Origin: Lycocorax pyrrhopterus obiensis
Taxonomy: Eukaryota > Chordata > Aves > Passeriformes > Paradisaeidae
DNA: 64,000 bases
NCBI GenBank assembly: GCA_014706295.1
Contig: JACSVZ010000007.1
Span: 36,935,133-36,999,132 of the forward strand
Reading direction: 5' to 3'
In this document: positions 50,601 to 57,000 of the stretch, one piece after another
Layout of the letters: the number at the start of each line of letters is the position of its first letter
Position numbering within the stretch: position 1 is the stretch's first letter
Position numbers and translations under genes: made by a program
The notes under the pieces: generated by a model
Told to the model about the DNA's origin: nothing
The model's input: the letters and a program-made list of their open reading frames with translations, nothing else
Databases searched by the model: none

Positions 50601-53600
50601 TCTTTGGAGTTGAGTAAATAAACTGCATTCTCTTTTATTTTGTGTTCATACACACCAACATTGTTGAAAACTGTCAGCAGATGTAGCAAACTGAATTAAC
50701 CTGTTTTAGAGTCCTGTTAGTAGTTTTCCTGTGCTGGTGTTAAATAAAGCAGCTGTAGCATATCAACCTTGAAAGTAAGGAACTAGAATTCTCTAGTTTT
50801 CATAAATCTTGCAAAGAAATACCCCAGTGCTTTTTCGTATGCACCTTCACAATCTGGAGTCAGTTCAAACTCAGACCTGCAGATAACAGCATTTTACTGT
50901 ACGTCAATCTTACTTGAGCATAAAGTATGTTGTTTCAGAAGCCAACGTAACACAAATACTATGTTATCTGTTAAAGCAAATGTCAGATTGGCATCAATAT
51001 CTAAGCATTTATTGCTTGCCCACATTTAGAAGTTTTCAGTACTGAGTTAATAGAAGCTCATTCTTGTTAGACTACATCATTTGATTCTGTATAGAAATCA
51101 TACAAGGTATCATATGCACAAGGAAGAAAATATGTGACCACCTATGTAATGCTGGTGTAACAGATTTAATTTCTCTGGTTCCAACTCACCAGACTAGCAG
51201 AACACTTGTATACCAAAAATCAGTGGATGGAGAAAAATATCTAAATATCATTACAGTTCCTGGGAGGCGGGAGTGGTATTTAAGGAACTTCCAGGAATTA
51301 AGAAAAATGCAGGAGTAACCTTAGTAAAATTCTGAAGAATGTAATAACTTATTTACCAGCAGCAGCCTACCATTTTTTCTTCCTGATCTTAACCTTGTTC
51401 ATGGTACTGTTGTCTTGCCCTCTGGTAGACAGGATTGAGGGTTTTCATGCAAAAGAGTAAATATGGAGCATTGATCATTGAAAAACATTTATTCTACAAA
51501 GCATATGAGAGTTTTTTGTCCAGGTAAATCTTGAAGAATGCAGAGTCAGAACATGTGTGCTGAGTTTCTGCCTGTAACAGGCAGCCATTTTGGAACAGAG
51601 CTGGTCTGGATAGGGGAAAGGATAGGAAGAGGAATGTAAATTAAAGAAATCCTTTAGATTTGGCTTAGCACTCATCACTATCCTCGAAAACTAATTCAGT
51701 GAGGCATCTGCCTGTGGCAGAGTGCTTTGTCAAATGTTTAGCTCACTCCTTGGTCTACCCAAAGCCACTTTAGGTACTATATCAATCCAAAAGATGCCCA
51801 GCAGCATGAGTATTTGTTACTTCCTACTAAAAAATCTGTGAGTTCCCTAGAGGTTAGTTCACTTCTCTGATTGTAGCTGCATGCTGACAGAGCTGAGGTT
51901 TGCTGTGTATGTGTATATACAGGGCACTTATGCGACAACAAACACTCAGCACTTCATATAAAGTGGCAGGAAGTTGAAGTTTCAGAGGAGTAAGAGGGCA
52001 AACAGGAGGTCATTTGATAAACAGATGGAGAGGACAGAAGGAACTGAAAACTATGGAAATGGTAATGTTAGATATTACGGAGAGTCAGAAGTCAAACATA
52101 CTCTTTCTTCGTCTGCAACCTGTGAACAGAGGTTTTTCATCACAGTTGTCACAGCTGAAGGGTACTGTATGTTTCTCCACTCAGACTGTGTACTTGAGCA
52201 GTGGGAGGTGACCTGCCAAGGGGGAAGACTCCCTCACCTTTATTCCACTTAGCCCTTTGCTCTTGAAAAAACAAGGAAGGTTAATGAAAACCTTCATTCT
52301 CACTCCCACCACCTGAAAACCTGTGTGCCTCTCCCGGGTGACACTTACAGTCTTATCCAACAAAATTTGCTTTTCCATGTGGTAGACTTCCAGCACCTAT
52401 TGTTTCCACAGATGTAGCTTATTAATTATTCTCAAATTCAATCAGTCTTCCTCCAGAATAAAAAAGGGAAAAAATCAACAGCTCTGTTCTTGCAAGCAGA
52501 TACCACAGAGATTTTATTCGCTGCTTTGTTTTTCTAAGCACTATCCGTTTTGCCAGTTTGCCTCTGAAACCACAGAGAAAGTATTTTAAAACTTTCTAAA
52601 ACAGGAAGCAATGTTCATTCAGCTTTGACATTCGGGGGTTTTTTTTGGTAGAAGAATTAAGAGGAACCCTCAAATCCAATTATTTGTAGTTCTGTGCTAG
52701 AATGGACTATCTCACAATGTCAAAAAGCAAATATTTATAGTGTTATTAAGGTAGATTGTGCCTTAAAATAAATGTATTGTCCAGGTTTAATTCAACATGC
52801 TGAAAATGTGTCATCAAAATTGCAAGCCGTAGGGAGCCTCCGAGGGGAGGCTAGCATACTGTTTTGTGCAAAAGAATTTAGTATATCCCTTAATTTTCTT
52901 CTGTAGATGCTTAAAAAAGTACCACTTGTTAATCTTCTGCTACTCTGTTAAACAATTGATTTCTTACGGACTTTTTTTTTGTAGAGTAAACAAGGCAAAC
53001 ATGTCCTGTATGGCTGCAGTGAACTTTTTAATGCTACACAGTTTATAAAACAGGTAGGTAACTTTGATAATCTCTGTAATATTTATTACTTCTTTATCTG
53101 TAAATCAATTTATATAACTCTACGTCTCCATGGAATTTTACCAAAAAACCCCAAATTAATCTGTGAAAGATTAATACATGTTCTTGTTACCTATTTTCAT
53201 TTGCTTGAAGTGGGGTTTTCAAGTCATTATTTGTAATTAGCTCTTGAAGGCCTGTTGTCAATGTGAGTTCACAGCTAATGCAGGTGAACAAGTTCATAAT
53301 AATTGCCTTTACATAAATTCTACTGAAAAAAAATGAGTCAGTTCTTGGAACTTTCACAAACAGCATGTCTTTCCAGGGTATTCTTGCAACTTTTTCAAGT
53401 TATAAGATCTTTAAACCTTTGTCCTGGTTTATAAATATCTATAGATGTACAGATATAAAAGTACTGGCCTAATGGGAGCTTGATGTCCATACCTATACTA
53501 AAATCTGTCTTTTAGTGCTGTTAAAAACATCATTACTTCTCTATGCCTCATTCCAATACAAATAAAAAATAAAAATTACTCATGGTGGTCAGCAAATAGC

Positions 53601-54026
53601 AGCCCTTCAGTAGCTGTCACCACCTATGGCTTTATGTCCTAGTAAGATGAGAATAAGTGATTATTCAAAACTACATTTTAAAGAACTGAATTAATTCTTT
53701 TTGCACTTCAAGGAGAAGAATGGTACTTGCTAGCTTTTAACTCCTCATTCAGTTTAATTAACTTTTTTTTTGTCTTGACTGTGCAAACCTTTACTTCATG
53801 AGATACATTCAAATCTGAAGATTTGAAGCTCAGGTCCTCTCCTCTGAGGGTATGCATAAAATATTCTACTACCAGCAGACTTTTGAGTCTCAGAGACAAA
53901 CAAAGCTTATAGGACAGAAATATTTGCTATATGAGCTGGATATTAGTTTGACTGAAAGAATAAGATTAGCAATCTAATGACTTTTTGTCTCTTCATGTTT
54001 AGCTGTCCCAACTTGGCCAGAAATAA
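2597..54026 (+). CDS. SCFD1: SCFD1 (Sly1), Sec1/Munc18-family vesicle fusion protein, whole gene in 25 coding exons
   Basis: SCFD1 is the SM protein of the early secretory pathway. It is cytosolic and peripheral on ER and Golgi membranes, binds syntaxin 5 and syntaxin 18, and promotes SNARE assembly for ER-Golgi and retrograde transport. Joining the 25 exons gives 1899 coding bases, 632 residues plus stop, with no frameshift or internal stop; human SCFD1 is about 642 and differs mainly by a longer alanine-rich N-terminus. Visible hallmarks are [20 protein letters not shown] (248-267), a lysine-rich linker (298-305), [14 protein letters not shown] (584-597) and a C-terminus ending in QLSQLGQK. 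The start at 2597 has A at -3 and G at +4 and gives the [11 protein letters not shown]-terminus expected of the family. All introns are GT-AG, and the largest is intron 14 (6865 bp). The gene appears intact. Confidence 0.97.
2628..2629 (+). other. SCFD1: Intron 1 splice donor within the CpG island
   Basis: CAG|GTGAGC is a strong donor that ends the very short first coding exon. It fixes the phase: one base of the valine codon stays in exon 1 and TG opens exon 2. The frame otherwise stays open through the donor to 3103, so the donor, not a stop codon, defines the exon end. Confidence 0.9.
3738..4845 (-). mobile_element. CR1 LINE fragment on the minus strand, interrupted by a second CR1
   Basis: Read on the minus strand this is a 5'-truncated CR1 with the end of its reverse-transcriptase ORF and its 3' tail. 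The peptide begins with a KFANDIKL stretch (from the part after 4783) and, after the interruption, continues as [18 protein letters not shown] and [14 protein letters not shown]. Both are characteristic of the CR1 ORF2 C-terminal region. The element ends near 3740 with the CR1 tail, seen on the plus strand as GGTTTGGGTTGAAAGGGACC. Stop codons and frame breaks make it inactive. Bases 4583-4782 belong to a different insertion. The 5' limit near 4845 is approximate. Confidence 0.88.
4583..4782 (+). mobile_element. CR1 LINE 3' tail inserted within another CR1
   Basis: The plus strand shows CR1 3'-terminal sequence: AAGCATTGGAATGGACTGCC, then a TCACCATCCCTGGAGGTGTT block, a CTTTTCCAACCTAAATGATT block, and the usual short ATTCTGTG-type end near 4765-4782. 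It splits the reverse-transcriptase reading frame of the flanking minus-strand CR1, so it inserted later. It is heavily 5'-truncated, as most CR1 copies are. I see no clear target-site duplication. Confidence 0.85.
4846..5399. other. Intron 1 stretch between CR1 elements, nothing recognised
   Basis: Unique-looking AT-rich intronic DNA. Several short frames occur on both strands, but none has family features. The left edge of the next CR1 is uncertain and could reach back into this stretch. Confidence 0.4.
5400..6911 (+). mobile_element. Long decayed CR1 LINE copy with reverse-transcriptase remnant
   Basis: A plus-strand CR1 spanning the linker, reverse-transcriptase region and 3' end. The motif [11 protein letters not shown] (5971-6003) is the conserved RT block of CR1 and related non-LTR elements. 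Further on come a YAGDSKL relic of the catalytic YADD box region (about 6220-6245) and a [10 protein letters not shown] segment. The 3' end (6830-6911) shows a GTTGGACTGGAGGTCTTCC block typical of CR1 tails. Stop codons and frameshifts are spread throughout, so it is a dead copy. The 5' boundary is approximate because the linker region is poorly conserved. Confidence 0.85.
7788..7858 (+). CDS. SCFD1: SCFD1 coding exon 2 (residues 11-34)
   Basis: The acceptor TTTTCCAG precedes the exon and donor GTAAGA follows. It encodes [20 protein letters not shown] and neighbouring residues, the start of the folded domain 1 of SM proteins. The exon ends on a codon boundary. Intron 2 (1181 bp) carries a solo LTR. 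Confidence 0.97.
8148..8609 (+). mobile_element. Solo LTR of an endogenous retrovirus in SCFD1 intron 2
   Basis: A 462-bp segment begins TGATGC and ends GCATCA, a perfect 6-bp inverted terminal pair with the TG...CA rule of retroviral LTRs. It contains AATAAA at 8532-8537 followed by a T-rich stretch, consistent with an R/U5 boundary on the plus strand. The body resembles LTRs that are repeated in bird genomes. Flanks are CTAT before and CTAC after, a possible 4-bp target duplication with one mismatch. No internal retroviral genes are present. It probably formed by recombination between the two LTRs of a provirus. The family assignment is from memory and unverified. Confidence 0.75.
9040..9128 (+). 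CDS. SCFD1: SCFD1 coding exon 3 (residues 35-63, part of 64)
   Basis: Between CTGTTTCAG and GTAAGT. It encodes [20 protein letters not shown] and onward, the first beta-strand and helix of domain 1. Two bases of the Leu codon remain at the end. In intron 3 (988 bp) I see nothing beyond AT-rich unique DNA. Confidence 0.97.
10117..10207 (+). CDS. SCFD1: SCFD1 coding exon 4 (residues 64-94)
   Basis: Acceptor CTGTCAG, donor GTAACT. It encodes the [20 protein letters not shown] stretch and [10 protein letters not shown], which is highly conserved among Sly1 proteins. The small following intron (756 bp) contains a CR1 tail. Confidence 0.97.
10395..10622 (+). mobile_element. CR1 LINE 3' fragment in intron 4
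   Basis: Plus-strand CR1 tail: AGAGGCAGTGGGTACAAAT-like, GAACACTGGAACAGATTGCC and a CCATCCTTGGAGAGGTTCAA block follow one another in consensus order. The terminal TTGGACTAGATGATCT region is decayed to GGATTAGGCTAATCTCAA. It is 5'-truncated, and the short open frame in it (10377-10610) is not a gene. Confidence 0.8.
10964..11086 (+). CDS. SCFD1: SCFD1 coding exon 5 (residues 95-135)
   Basis: Acceptor TTTTAG, donor GTAAGA, both ends on codon boundaries. It encodes [20 protein letters not shown] and then the helix with [20 protein letters not shown]. The AIGANAV segment differs slightly from the AxAASAV seen in mammals, an ordinary substitution. Intron 5 (1091 bp) holds nothing recognised. Confidence 0.97.
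12178..12265 (+). CDS. SCFD1: SCFD1 coding exon 6 (residues 136-164, part of 165)
   Basis: Acceptor TTTCTAG, donor GTAAGT. It encodes [20 protein letters not shown] and QNKELVSYR. One base of codon 165 (Ala) remains. Intron 6 (3684 bp) holds an old CR1 fragment near 14111-14345 and a 12-base A-run at 15771-15782; the rest is unrecognised. Confidence 0.97.
14111..14345 (+). mobile_element. Ancient, strongly diverged CR1 fragment in intron 6
   Basis: The order of blocks matches an old CR1 3' end: GGATAAGAAGTGATGAGTTT, a TCAGATATTAGGAGCACTTT block, a GTGAAATATTAGATTACCTG block, then GACCAACTAGATAGTCCCTC with TCTGGTTCTG. Individual bases are heavily substituted, which points to an older subfamily than the copies in intron 1. 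No reading frame survives. Confidence 0.65.
15950..16039 (+). CDS. SCFD1: SCFD1 coding exon 7 (residues 165-194, part of 195)
   Basis: Acceptor CTGTTTTAG, donor GTAAGT. It encodes [20 protein letters not shown] and SLFCFFVTL, the link between domain 1 and domain 2. Intron 7 (1183 bp) includes an A/C-rich simple stretch (16362-16412) and a short (TGG) run (16864-16880). Confidence 0.97.
16362..16412. repeat. A/C-rich low-complexity stretch
   Basis: Runs of A broken by single or paired C on the plus strand, with CAAACCAACC-type units. It is purely compositional, and I see no boundaries suggesting an inserted element. Confidence 0.7.
16864..16880 (+). repeat. (TGG)n trinucleotide microsatellite
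   Basis: About five and a half uninterrupted TGG units in intron 7. It is short enough that length variation would be modest. Confidence 0.85.
17223..17278 (+). CDS. SCFD1: SCFD1 coding exon 8 (residues 195-213)
   Basis: Acceptor TTTTATTAG, donor GTAAGA. It encodes [18 protein letters not shown], a short conserved block of domain 2. The exon end is in phase. The frame stays open into intron 8 to 17512, but the donor is strong and the downstream codons are not conserved sequence. Confidence 0.96.
17756..17788. repeat. Perfect 14-bp inverted repeat in intron 8
   Basis: The arms CATTAGGAGTCACT (17756-17769) and AGTGACTCCTAATG (17775-17788) are exact reverse complements around a 5-base AATGA loop. 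It would form a stable hairpin in RNA or a small cruciform in DNA. Nothing identifies it as an RNA gene, and pairing does not extend beyond the 14 bp. Confidence 0.9.
18261..18346 (+). CDS. SCFD1: SCFD1 coding exon 9 (residues 214-241, part of 242)
   Basis: Acceptor CCCTCCTCAG, donor GTATTG. It encodes [20 protein letters not shown] and DTLGAGQF. The charged helix and the glycine-rich turn are nearly invariant in vertebrate Sly1. Intron 9 (1752 bp) holds no recognised element. Confidence 0.97.
20099..20198 (+). CDS. SCFD1: SCFD1 coding exon 10 (residues 242-275)
   Basis: Acceptor CTTTTCAG, donor GTAAGG. It carries the best single family signature, [20 protein letters not shown], followed by [13 protein letters not shown]. 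The DRxxDxxTP core is shared by Sec1, Munc18, Vps33, Vps45 and Sly1. Intron 10 (3136 bp) shows nothing recognised beyond the minus-strand frame near 21103. Confidence 0.98.
23335..23474 (+). CDS. SCFD1: SCFD1 coding exon 11 (residues 276-321, part of 322), with basic linker
   Basis: Acceptor TTATTTTAG, donor GTAAGC. It encodes [12 protein letters not shown], then a less conserved linker ending in RPKKKNKKS (298-306), then [15 protein letters not shown]. The linker varies between vertebrates, while the flanks are fixed. The following intron (1060 bp) is mostly occupied by a solo LTR. Confidence 0.97.
23593..24255 (-). mobile_element. Solo LTR (ERVL-like) on the minus strand in SCFD1 intron 11
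   Basis: Read on the minus strand the element starts TGTGGTGGGTTGACC and ends CAGACCCACAACA, following the TG...CA rule. It is flanked by TAAGG on the left and TAAAG on the right, a 5-bp target duplication with one mismatch. Its length, 663 bp, suits an LTR. The start and end strongly recall abundant avian ERVL-type LTRs. There is no internal region, so it is a solo LTR. It contains a pentamer array (23835-23899). The small frames inside (for example 23587-23796) are not genes. Family naming is from memory. Confidence 0.78.
23835..23899. repeat. Pentanucleotide array, 13 units of CCA(C/T)(G/A)
   Basis: Thirteen units in perfect 5-base register: one CCATA, three CCACA, two CCATG, three CCACG, then CCACA, CCACG and two CCACA. 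Decayed units continue to about 23918. It lies inside the solo LTR. The frames translating as repeated Gly/Val/Trp or His/Thr (23666-23982) are artefacts of this array. Confidence 0.95.
24535..24625 (+). CDS. SCFD1: SCFD1 coding exon 12 (residues 322-352)
   Basis: Acceptor GTTGCATTAG, donor GTAAGT. It encodes [20 protein letters not shown] and [10 protein letters not shown], a long charged helix. The acceptor has a weak pyrimidine tract compared with the other introns. Intron 12 is the shortest (350 bp) and holds nothing else. Confidence 0.97.
24976..25049 (+). CDS. SCFD1: SCFD1 coding exon 13 (residues 353-376, part of 377)
   Basis: Acceptor AAACCCAG, donor GTAAGT. It encodes [20 protein letters not shown] and TSAV. 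Intron 13 (2056 bp) contains a T/CT-rich tract (26135-26166) and a tiny CR1 tail (26965-27023); the rest is unrecognised. Confidence 0.97.
26135..26166 (+). repeat. Polypyrimidine tract, CTTTTT units running into a T-run
   Basis: Several TTTTTC units precede an uninterrupted run of T ending at 26165. It is low-complexity sequence deep in intron 13, far from the exon 14 acceptor, so it is not the splice tract. Confidence 0.8.
26965..27023 (+). mobile_element. Very short CR1 3' end in intron 13
   Basis: GCCTTTAAAGGTCCTTTCTA, then ACCCAGACTGTTCTATAATTC followed by TATAAAT, corresponds to the last 50-60 bases of CR1 including the ATTCTATG-type terminal units. It lies 80 bases before the exon 14 acceptor. 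Its shortness limits confidence. Confidence 0.6.
27106..27187 (+). CDS. SCFD1: SCFD1 coding exon 14 (residues 377-404)
   Basis: Acceptor CTCTTCAG, donor GTACAA. It encodes [20 protein letters not shown] and AVLEHIK, the conserved helix of domain 3. The donor GTACAA is weaker than most in this gene and precedes the longest intron. Confidence 0.97.
30024..30063. repeat. Exact 20-bp tandem duplication
   Basis: AAAGGAATTCCACTATTTTA occurs twice in direct succession with no mismatch (30024-30043 and 30044-30063). Identity over 20 bp in otherwise drifting intron sequence suggests a recent duplication. Confidence 0.97.
31425..31465. repeat. Short direct repeat GTGGATAGAAAAAAA, period 26
   Basis: The 15-base motif starts at 31425 and again at 31451, separated by the rest of an A-run and ACAGACA. 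It is probably a local slippage or duplication product. Confidence 0.8.
32343..32361 (+). repeat. Poly(T) run of 19 bases
   Basis: An uninterrupted T-run in intron 14. It could be the reversed poly(A) tail of a retrocopy, but I recognise no gene sequence on its right side, so it is listed only as a homopolymer. Confidence 0.9.
34053..34149 (+). CDS. SCFD1: SCFD1 coding exon 15 (residues 405-436, part of 437)
   Basis: The acceptor is the first AG of TTAAACAGAG: the exon then opens AGT CGA AAG, matching the family's (A/S)[11 protein letters not shown]. Donor GTGAGT. The pyrimidine tract is weak (ACTCTTAAAC), the poorest acceptor in the gene. It encodes [20 protein letters not shown] and [12 protein letters not shown]. 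Intron 15 (3416 bp) holds a 23-bp duplication at 35799-35844. Confidence 0.95.
35799..35854. repeat. Exact 23-bp tandem duplication with partial third copy
   Basis: The 23-base unit beginning GGTTTAAGTTTATATAAG occupies 35799-35821 and 35822-35844 with no mismatch. GATTTAAGTT follows from 35845 as a decayed start of a third unit. It is intronic with no coding content. Confidence 0.95.
37566..37636 (+). CDS. SCFD1: SCFD1 coding exon 16 (residues 437-460)
   Basis: The acceptor follows a run of 15 or more T (37543-37558) and AATTGCAG; the donor is GTACCT, a weak match. It encodes [20 protein letters not shown] and PSE. The frame stays open past the donor to 37846, so retention of intron 16 would add about 70 residues before a stop. 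Confidence 0.96.
38540..38619 (+). CDS. SCFD1: SCFD1 coding exon 17 (residues 461-486, part of 487)
   Basis: Acceptor ATAATTTCAG, donor GTAAGT. It encodes [20 protein letters not shown] and SYIKQW. Residues around NLAPLS vary among vertebrates. The following intron is 551 bp with no recognised content. Confidence 0.96.
39171..39233 (+). CDS. SCFD1: SCFD1 coding exon 18 (residues 487-507, part of 508)
   Basis: Acceptor GCTTTCACAG, donor GTATGC. It encodes [20 protein letters not shown], a short flexible segment. The [10 protein letters not shown] part is the least conserved stretch of the C-terminal half. Intron 18 (1009 bp) contains only unrecognised sequence. Confidence 0.95.
40243..40318 (+). 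CDS. SCFD1: SCFD1 coding exon 19 (residues 508-533)
   Basis: Acceptor TTTTTCAG, donor GTAAGT. It encodes [20 protein letters not shown] and VLKQQ, strongly conserved in the Sly1 group. Intron 19 (2165 bp) has no recognised element. Confidence 0.97.
42484..42537 (+). CDS. SCFD1: SCFD1 coding exon 20 (residues 534-551)
   Basis: Acceptor TTTTACAG, donor GTGAGT. It encodes [18 protein letters not shown], identical in form to the family. Intron 20 (3956 bp) holds a 12-bp direct repeat near 44880 and otherwise unrecognised AT-rich DNA. Confidence 0.97.
44880..44928. repeat. 12-bp direct repeats flanking an AT-rich insert
   Basis: CAGACTAGGTAT occurs at 44880-44891 and 44917-44928, separated by 25 bases that include (TA)n. 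It resembles a local duplication around a microsatellite. The insert has no terminal inverted repeats to suggest a transposon. Confidence 0.75.
46494..46546 (+). CDS. SCFD1: SCFD1 coding exon 21 (residues 552-568, part of 569)
   Basis: Acceptor TTTTTAATAG, donor GTGAGT. It encodes [17 protein letters not shown], a family-typical acidic loop. Intron 21 (2454 bp) includes a slightly GC-richer patch at 48360-48560 whose minus-strand frame (48355-48591) has no family features. Confidence 0.97.
49001..49034 (+). CDS. SCFD1: SCFD1 coding exon 22 (residues 569-580)
   Basis: Only 34 bases, among the smallest exons of the gene. Acceptor CTTTTTATAG, donor GTAAGT. It encodes [11 protein letters not shown]. 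Phase continuity with exons 21 and 23 confirms it. Intron 22 (1272 bp) contains an (AT)n microsatellite. Confidence 0.96.
49654..49688. repeat. (AT)n microsatellite
   Basis: About nine AT units with later ATCT interruptions in intron 22. It is likely length-polymorphic. Confidence 0.9.
50307..50372 (+). CDS. SCFD1: SCFD1 coding exon 23 (residues 581-602)
   Basis: Acceptor TTGCCTTTTAG, donor GTATGT. It encodes [20 protein letters not shown] and IK. The [12 protein letters not shown] motif (583-594) is the C-terminal hallmark of SM proteins (GG...E). Intron 23 (2612 bp) holds no recognised element. Confidence 0.98.
52985..53053 (+). CDS. SCFD1: SCFD1 coding exon 24 (residues 603-625)
   Basis: The acceptor follows a T-run ending TTTGTAG; donor GTAGGT. 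It encodes [20 protein letters not shown] and IKQ. The last intron is 949 bp with no recognised content. Confidence 0.97.
54003..54026 (+). CDS. SCFD1: SCFD1 coding exon 25, C-terminus and stop (residues 626-632)
   Basis: Acceptor CATGTTTAG, then LSQLGQK and TAA at 54024-54026. The LSQLGQK ending is the conserved vertebrate SCFD1 C-terminus, so the protein is complete. Confidence 0.97.
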   Translation: MSQLGQK

Positions 54027-54222
54027 GACTGAAACACCATTACCTGGACGGCAACGTGACAACAGAGAATTGTTACAACATTCAGATATCTTCGTATCTT
54101 TAATTTTGTCATTATATTAAAACTTAAACCCATTTCATTAATATGATAACTTTTAAAAAAAAATCTGTAATTAATACGGTGTATATCAGCATTTCAGAAA
54201 TAAAACTTAAAACCTGCTGTGT
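54027..54222 (+). other. SCFD1: SCFD1 proximal 3' UTR
   Basis: AT-rich, no open frame. It ends around 15-20 bases after a canonical AATAAA. The exact cleavage point is inferred. A longer form using the signal near 55313 is possible. Confidence 0.7.
54199..54204 (+). terminator. SCFD1: SCFD1 poly(A) signal AATAAA
   Basis: AATAAA lies 173 bases after the stop codon and is followed by a GT-rich element (CTGCTGTGTTTTTGGTGGGG) at 54214-54233, a textbook cleavage context. A weaker ATTAAA lies at 54116-54121. Confidence 0.75.
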
Positions 54223-57000
54223 TTTTGGTGGGGGTCAGTTTCACTGTTATTCTATTTTAATTGCAATATTAGCTATGGTATGTGACAGAACTGGCTGAAA
54301 AGTGTGGCATTTTCGAATTCTTACATGTAAGTTTCTGATACAGTAAACAGCTTTAAGAAAAGGTCAAGTCTGTCTTTAGGAGTTACGTTCTTCTTGAAAG
54401 CCAGAGTATCTTTATTTAATAAAATTGAAAAGAACAGAACTGCCTTTCAGGGCCACAAACAGCCTTAGTGCAAGAGAACTCCATCTAGTTCTTACCCTTT
54501 TATTTTACCTAAGTCATTATTTGATTTGTCCAGTCTTTGCATTATGGTTGAAAGATGTACTGGAAGATACCTTCAGTACAAGTTTCTGGTACAGTAATTT
54601 AGCTTTTCTCTTAAGAGAAAATTGCTTGCCAACACAGTCGGTTTCAAACTGTAAAACTGAAATCTTTAATAATTTTCTTCTGCACTTTTTGTTGTAACTG
54701 CTTTGACTGTTATGTTTGGGAAGAACCCAAGTCATACTCACAAAACAGCTCTTAACTGTTTTATAAGCACATATTTAAAATACAGTTTTTAACAATTCCA
54801 TTAGGTAGGGGCAGTTTAGTAGTTTAAAGAATCCAGTAATGATATCTCTGGAGAATGCGTACAGGAATCGAGAGACCATAACAAAATTCTTTTTTATAGA
54901 TGGAGATCTCTGCCTTTAGAAACTTCCTCTCTGGAAACAGCACTGCTACTGGTGAAGCAATAATATGACTTCAAAAGGAGGCCTAACGCACTCAAAAAGT
55001 GAAAAAAAATTTTGTGGGTTTATTAGCAAACTGGGAGAATTACTGACTTACTGTAAACTTTTCAGTAGTGCTTTTTGCACTGTTTTTCAATGTTGAATGT
55101 TAGTTTTGCACTAAACACAATGCCCATTCCCCAACTAGATTGTTTTTCAGAGCATCTGTAGAAGAAATGGAGTTGATCTATTCCTTAAAAGTATCACAAG
55201 AAAAATATGTGTAATCTAGACCATGTTATCAAAAAGTAATAATGTTATTTAATTATCTAAGTGTTGTAAGCTACTCTACAATACTGCTACAAATTTCTAA
55301 TTTTACCAAGTCAATAAATATATTTACTATGGTGTTCATTGTAGTTGTTGCATGTGAGCACTGTCCCAAATTTCAATAAGCAAGGACTCACTGTCAAATG
55401 AAGTTTGTTATTCTAATCCCCTATATATATATATATGCACTATATTTGTTAGCAAAACAAGGTCAAATTGTGTCAGGAAAAGAAAATTACATTTAAAGTG
55501 TTTATTGCTTCTTGTGGGAGTTTGTTCCAGGCTCTTGAAATAATCCCTCCTCAGCTGTGCTTCCTGTGCAAGGAGTTTTAACCTTGCGGCTGACAACCAG
55601 CTTGTGAAAAATCTGCCCGTTGGTTTTTGTCCAGATCTTGGCACTGCTCACTTGAACGAGAAGCACTCCTAAATCCCAGCTTACAGAATTTGCCTTTGCA
55701 GTAAACTGTGTAAAGATAAAAGAATTTACTTTGGTGGCTATGTTCAAAAATCTGTTTTCTGTCTTTATAGTGCTTCTGGAGACAGGCTTCTTTTGTGCCC
55801 TGCTTTATAACTGGATCCTCAGGTCTGTTGTGTGAGCAGGCACTGGTCAGTTTGGGGGTTGTTATTTTTAAAAAAAATTAATAAATACATTTTTGTACTT
55901 CAAGCATTCTTCTCCTTCATCTTCAAAATAGTTTTTTGGGTTTGTTGTAGTAGTAGTCCTGGAGCTCCCTGTTACCTTTAAGTTGTGTGTGTACTGCTCT
56001 GTCCCTGCAACAGTGTGCTTACCTCGTGCTTCCTCCTTGCTAACGCAACCTGAATTGTGGCATGCTGGTTTTTGTTACATGGCCCTTTTTCCCAAGTACT
56101 TCTGTGGATTTAGGCATGTGGAAGGTTGTACAAGAAGTCTCTGGTTAATCTAGAGGCAAACAATGTTAAAAATAAGCTCTCTCTTCAGTAAGCTTGTTCA
56201 GTTTATGGCTGTCACAGTGCCTTTCATATCTTCAAAAGTCCCTCAAAGGCCTGTGCTTAAAGGAGAGGTTATGCCTGGCTCAGTGAGTCTTTTAAGTAAA
56301 GTTGCAGCATTCGTGTTGCATGAAAGACCAGTGAGGTTTGAAAATTTTCTAGCCCCTTCTCTGTTCATAAAGCTCTGACAGGGCCAGCTGGTGAGGCAGC
56401 ATCAAAAGCAGTGCCGGCTTCTGGCACAGCAGCTTCAACTTCCACATCTCAGGACAGGCAATTCTTCATTGGGATCTACCTTCCTATTTAGGTAAGTAAA
56501 GACAGCAGAAGGCTGAGTGTCAAGTGTTGTACCTGTTCTCAGGAGGAAAATTAGCAAATTGGCAGTCTCATCTTCATCTGTGGAAAATTGACAATCGATC
56601 TTCCAGGAAGTATTTTAATTTGAAGGTTTTAGAATACTTAGGTGGATATTTTGTGACTTAATGGTGAATTCAGTGAAAACTGTTTTTTTCAGAATTAGAC
56701 ACTCTAAAAAAGTAACAATAAAAAAATAAAACAATCAGAATAAAGGAAAGCTTCTGGAGACCAGCACTTCGTTTAAATGCCCTTATTTGTATGACACTCT
56801 CTGATGCAAATCAGATAGAAATCTTTCTTAGGCTAGAAGTAAATTTTGCTATTGGTTGATGGTGTTTACATCAATCTGAATGGAATGTAAAAAAGCAGGT
56901 TTTTCCCTAAATCCATAGGTTCTGCAGAGAATGGGAACACTGCTATCAGTCACAGTTACAGAGCCAACACAGCTGTGCATGCACGGCTCCAGGACTAGAG
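54223..57000. other. Downstream flank, possible extended SCFD1 3' UTR then intergenic
   Basis: AT-rich DNA with further AATAAA hexamers at 54418-54423 and 55313-55318; the latter is followed by a GT-rich stretch. A short (TA)n run lies at 55422-55436. I recognise no coding exon or repeat family. The open frames (for example 54425-54697 and 55502-55747) lack family features. Confidence 0.5.
55313..55318 (+). terminator. Candidate distal poly(A) signal
   Basis: AATAAA followed by ATGGTGTTCATTGTAGTTGTTG, a GT-rich context. It could end a longer SCFD1 transcript about 1.3 kb past the stop codon. No transcript evidence. Confidence 0.35.
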
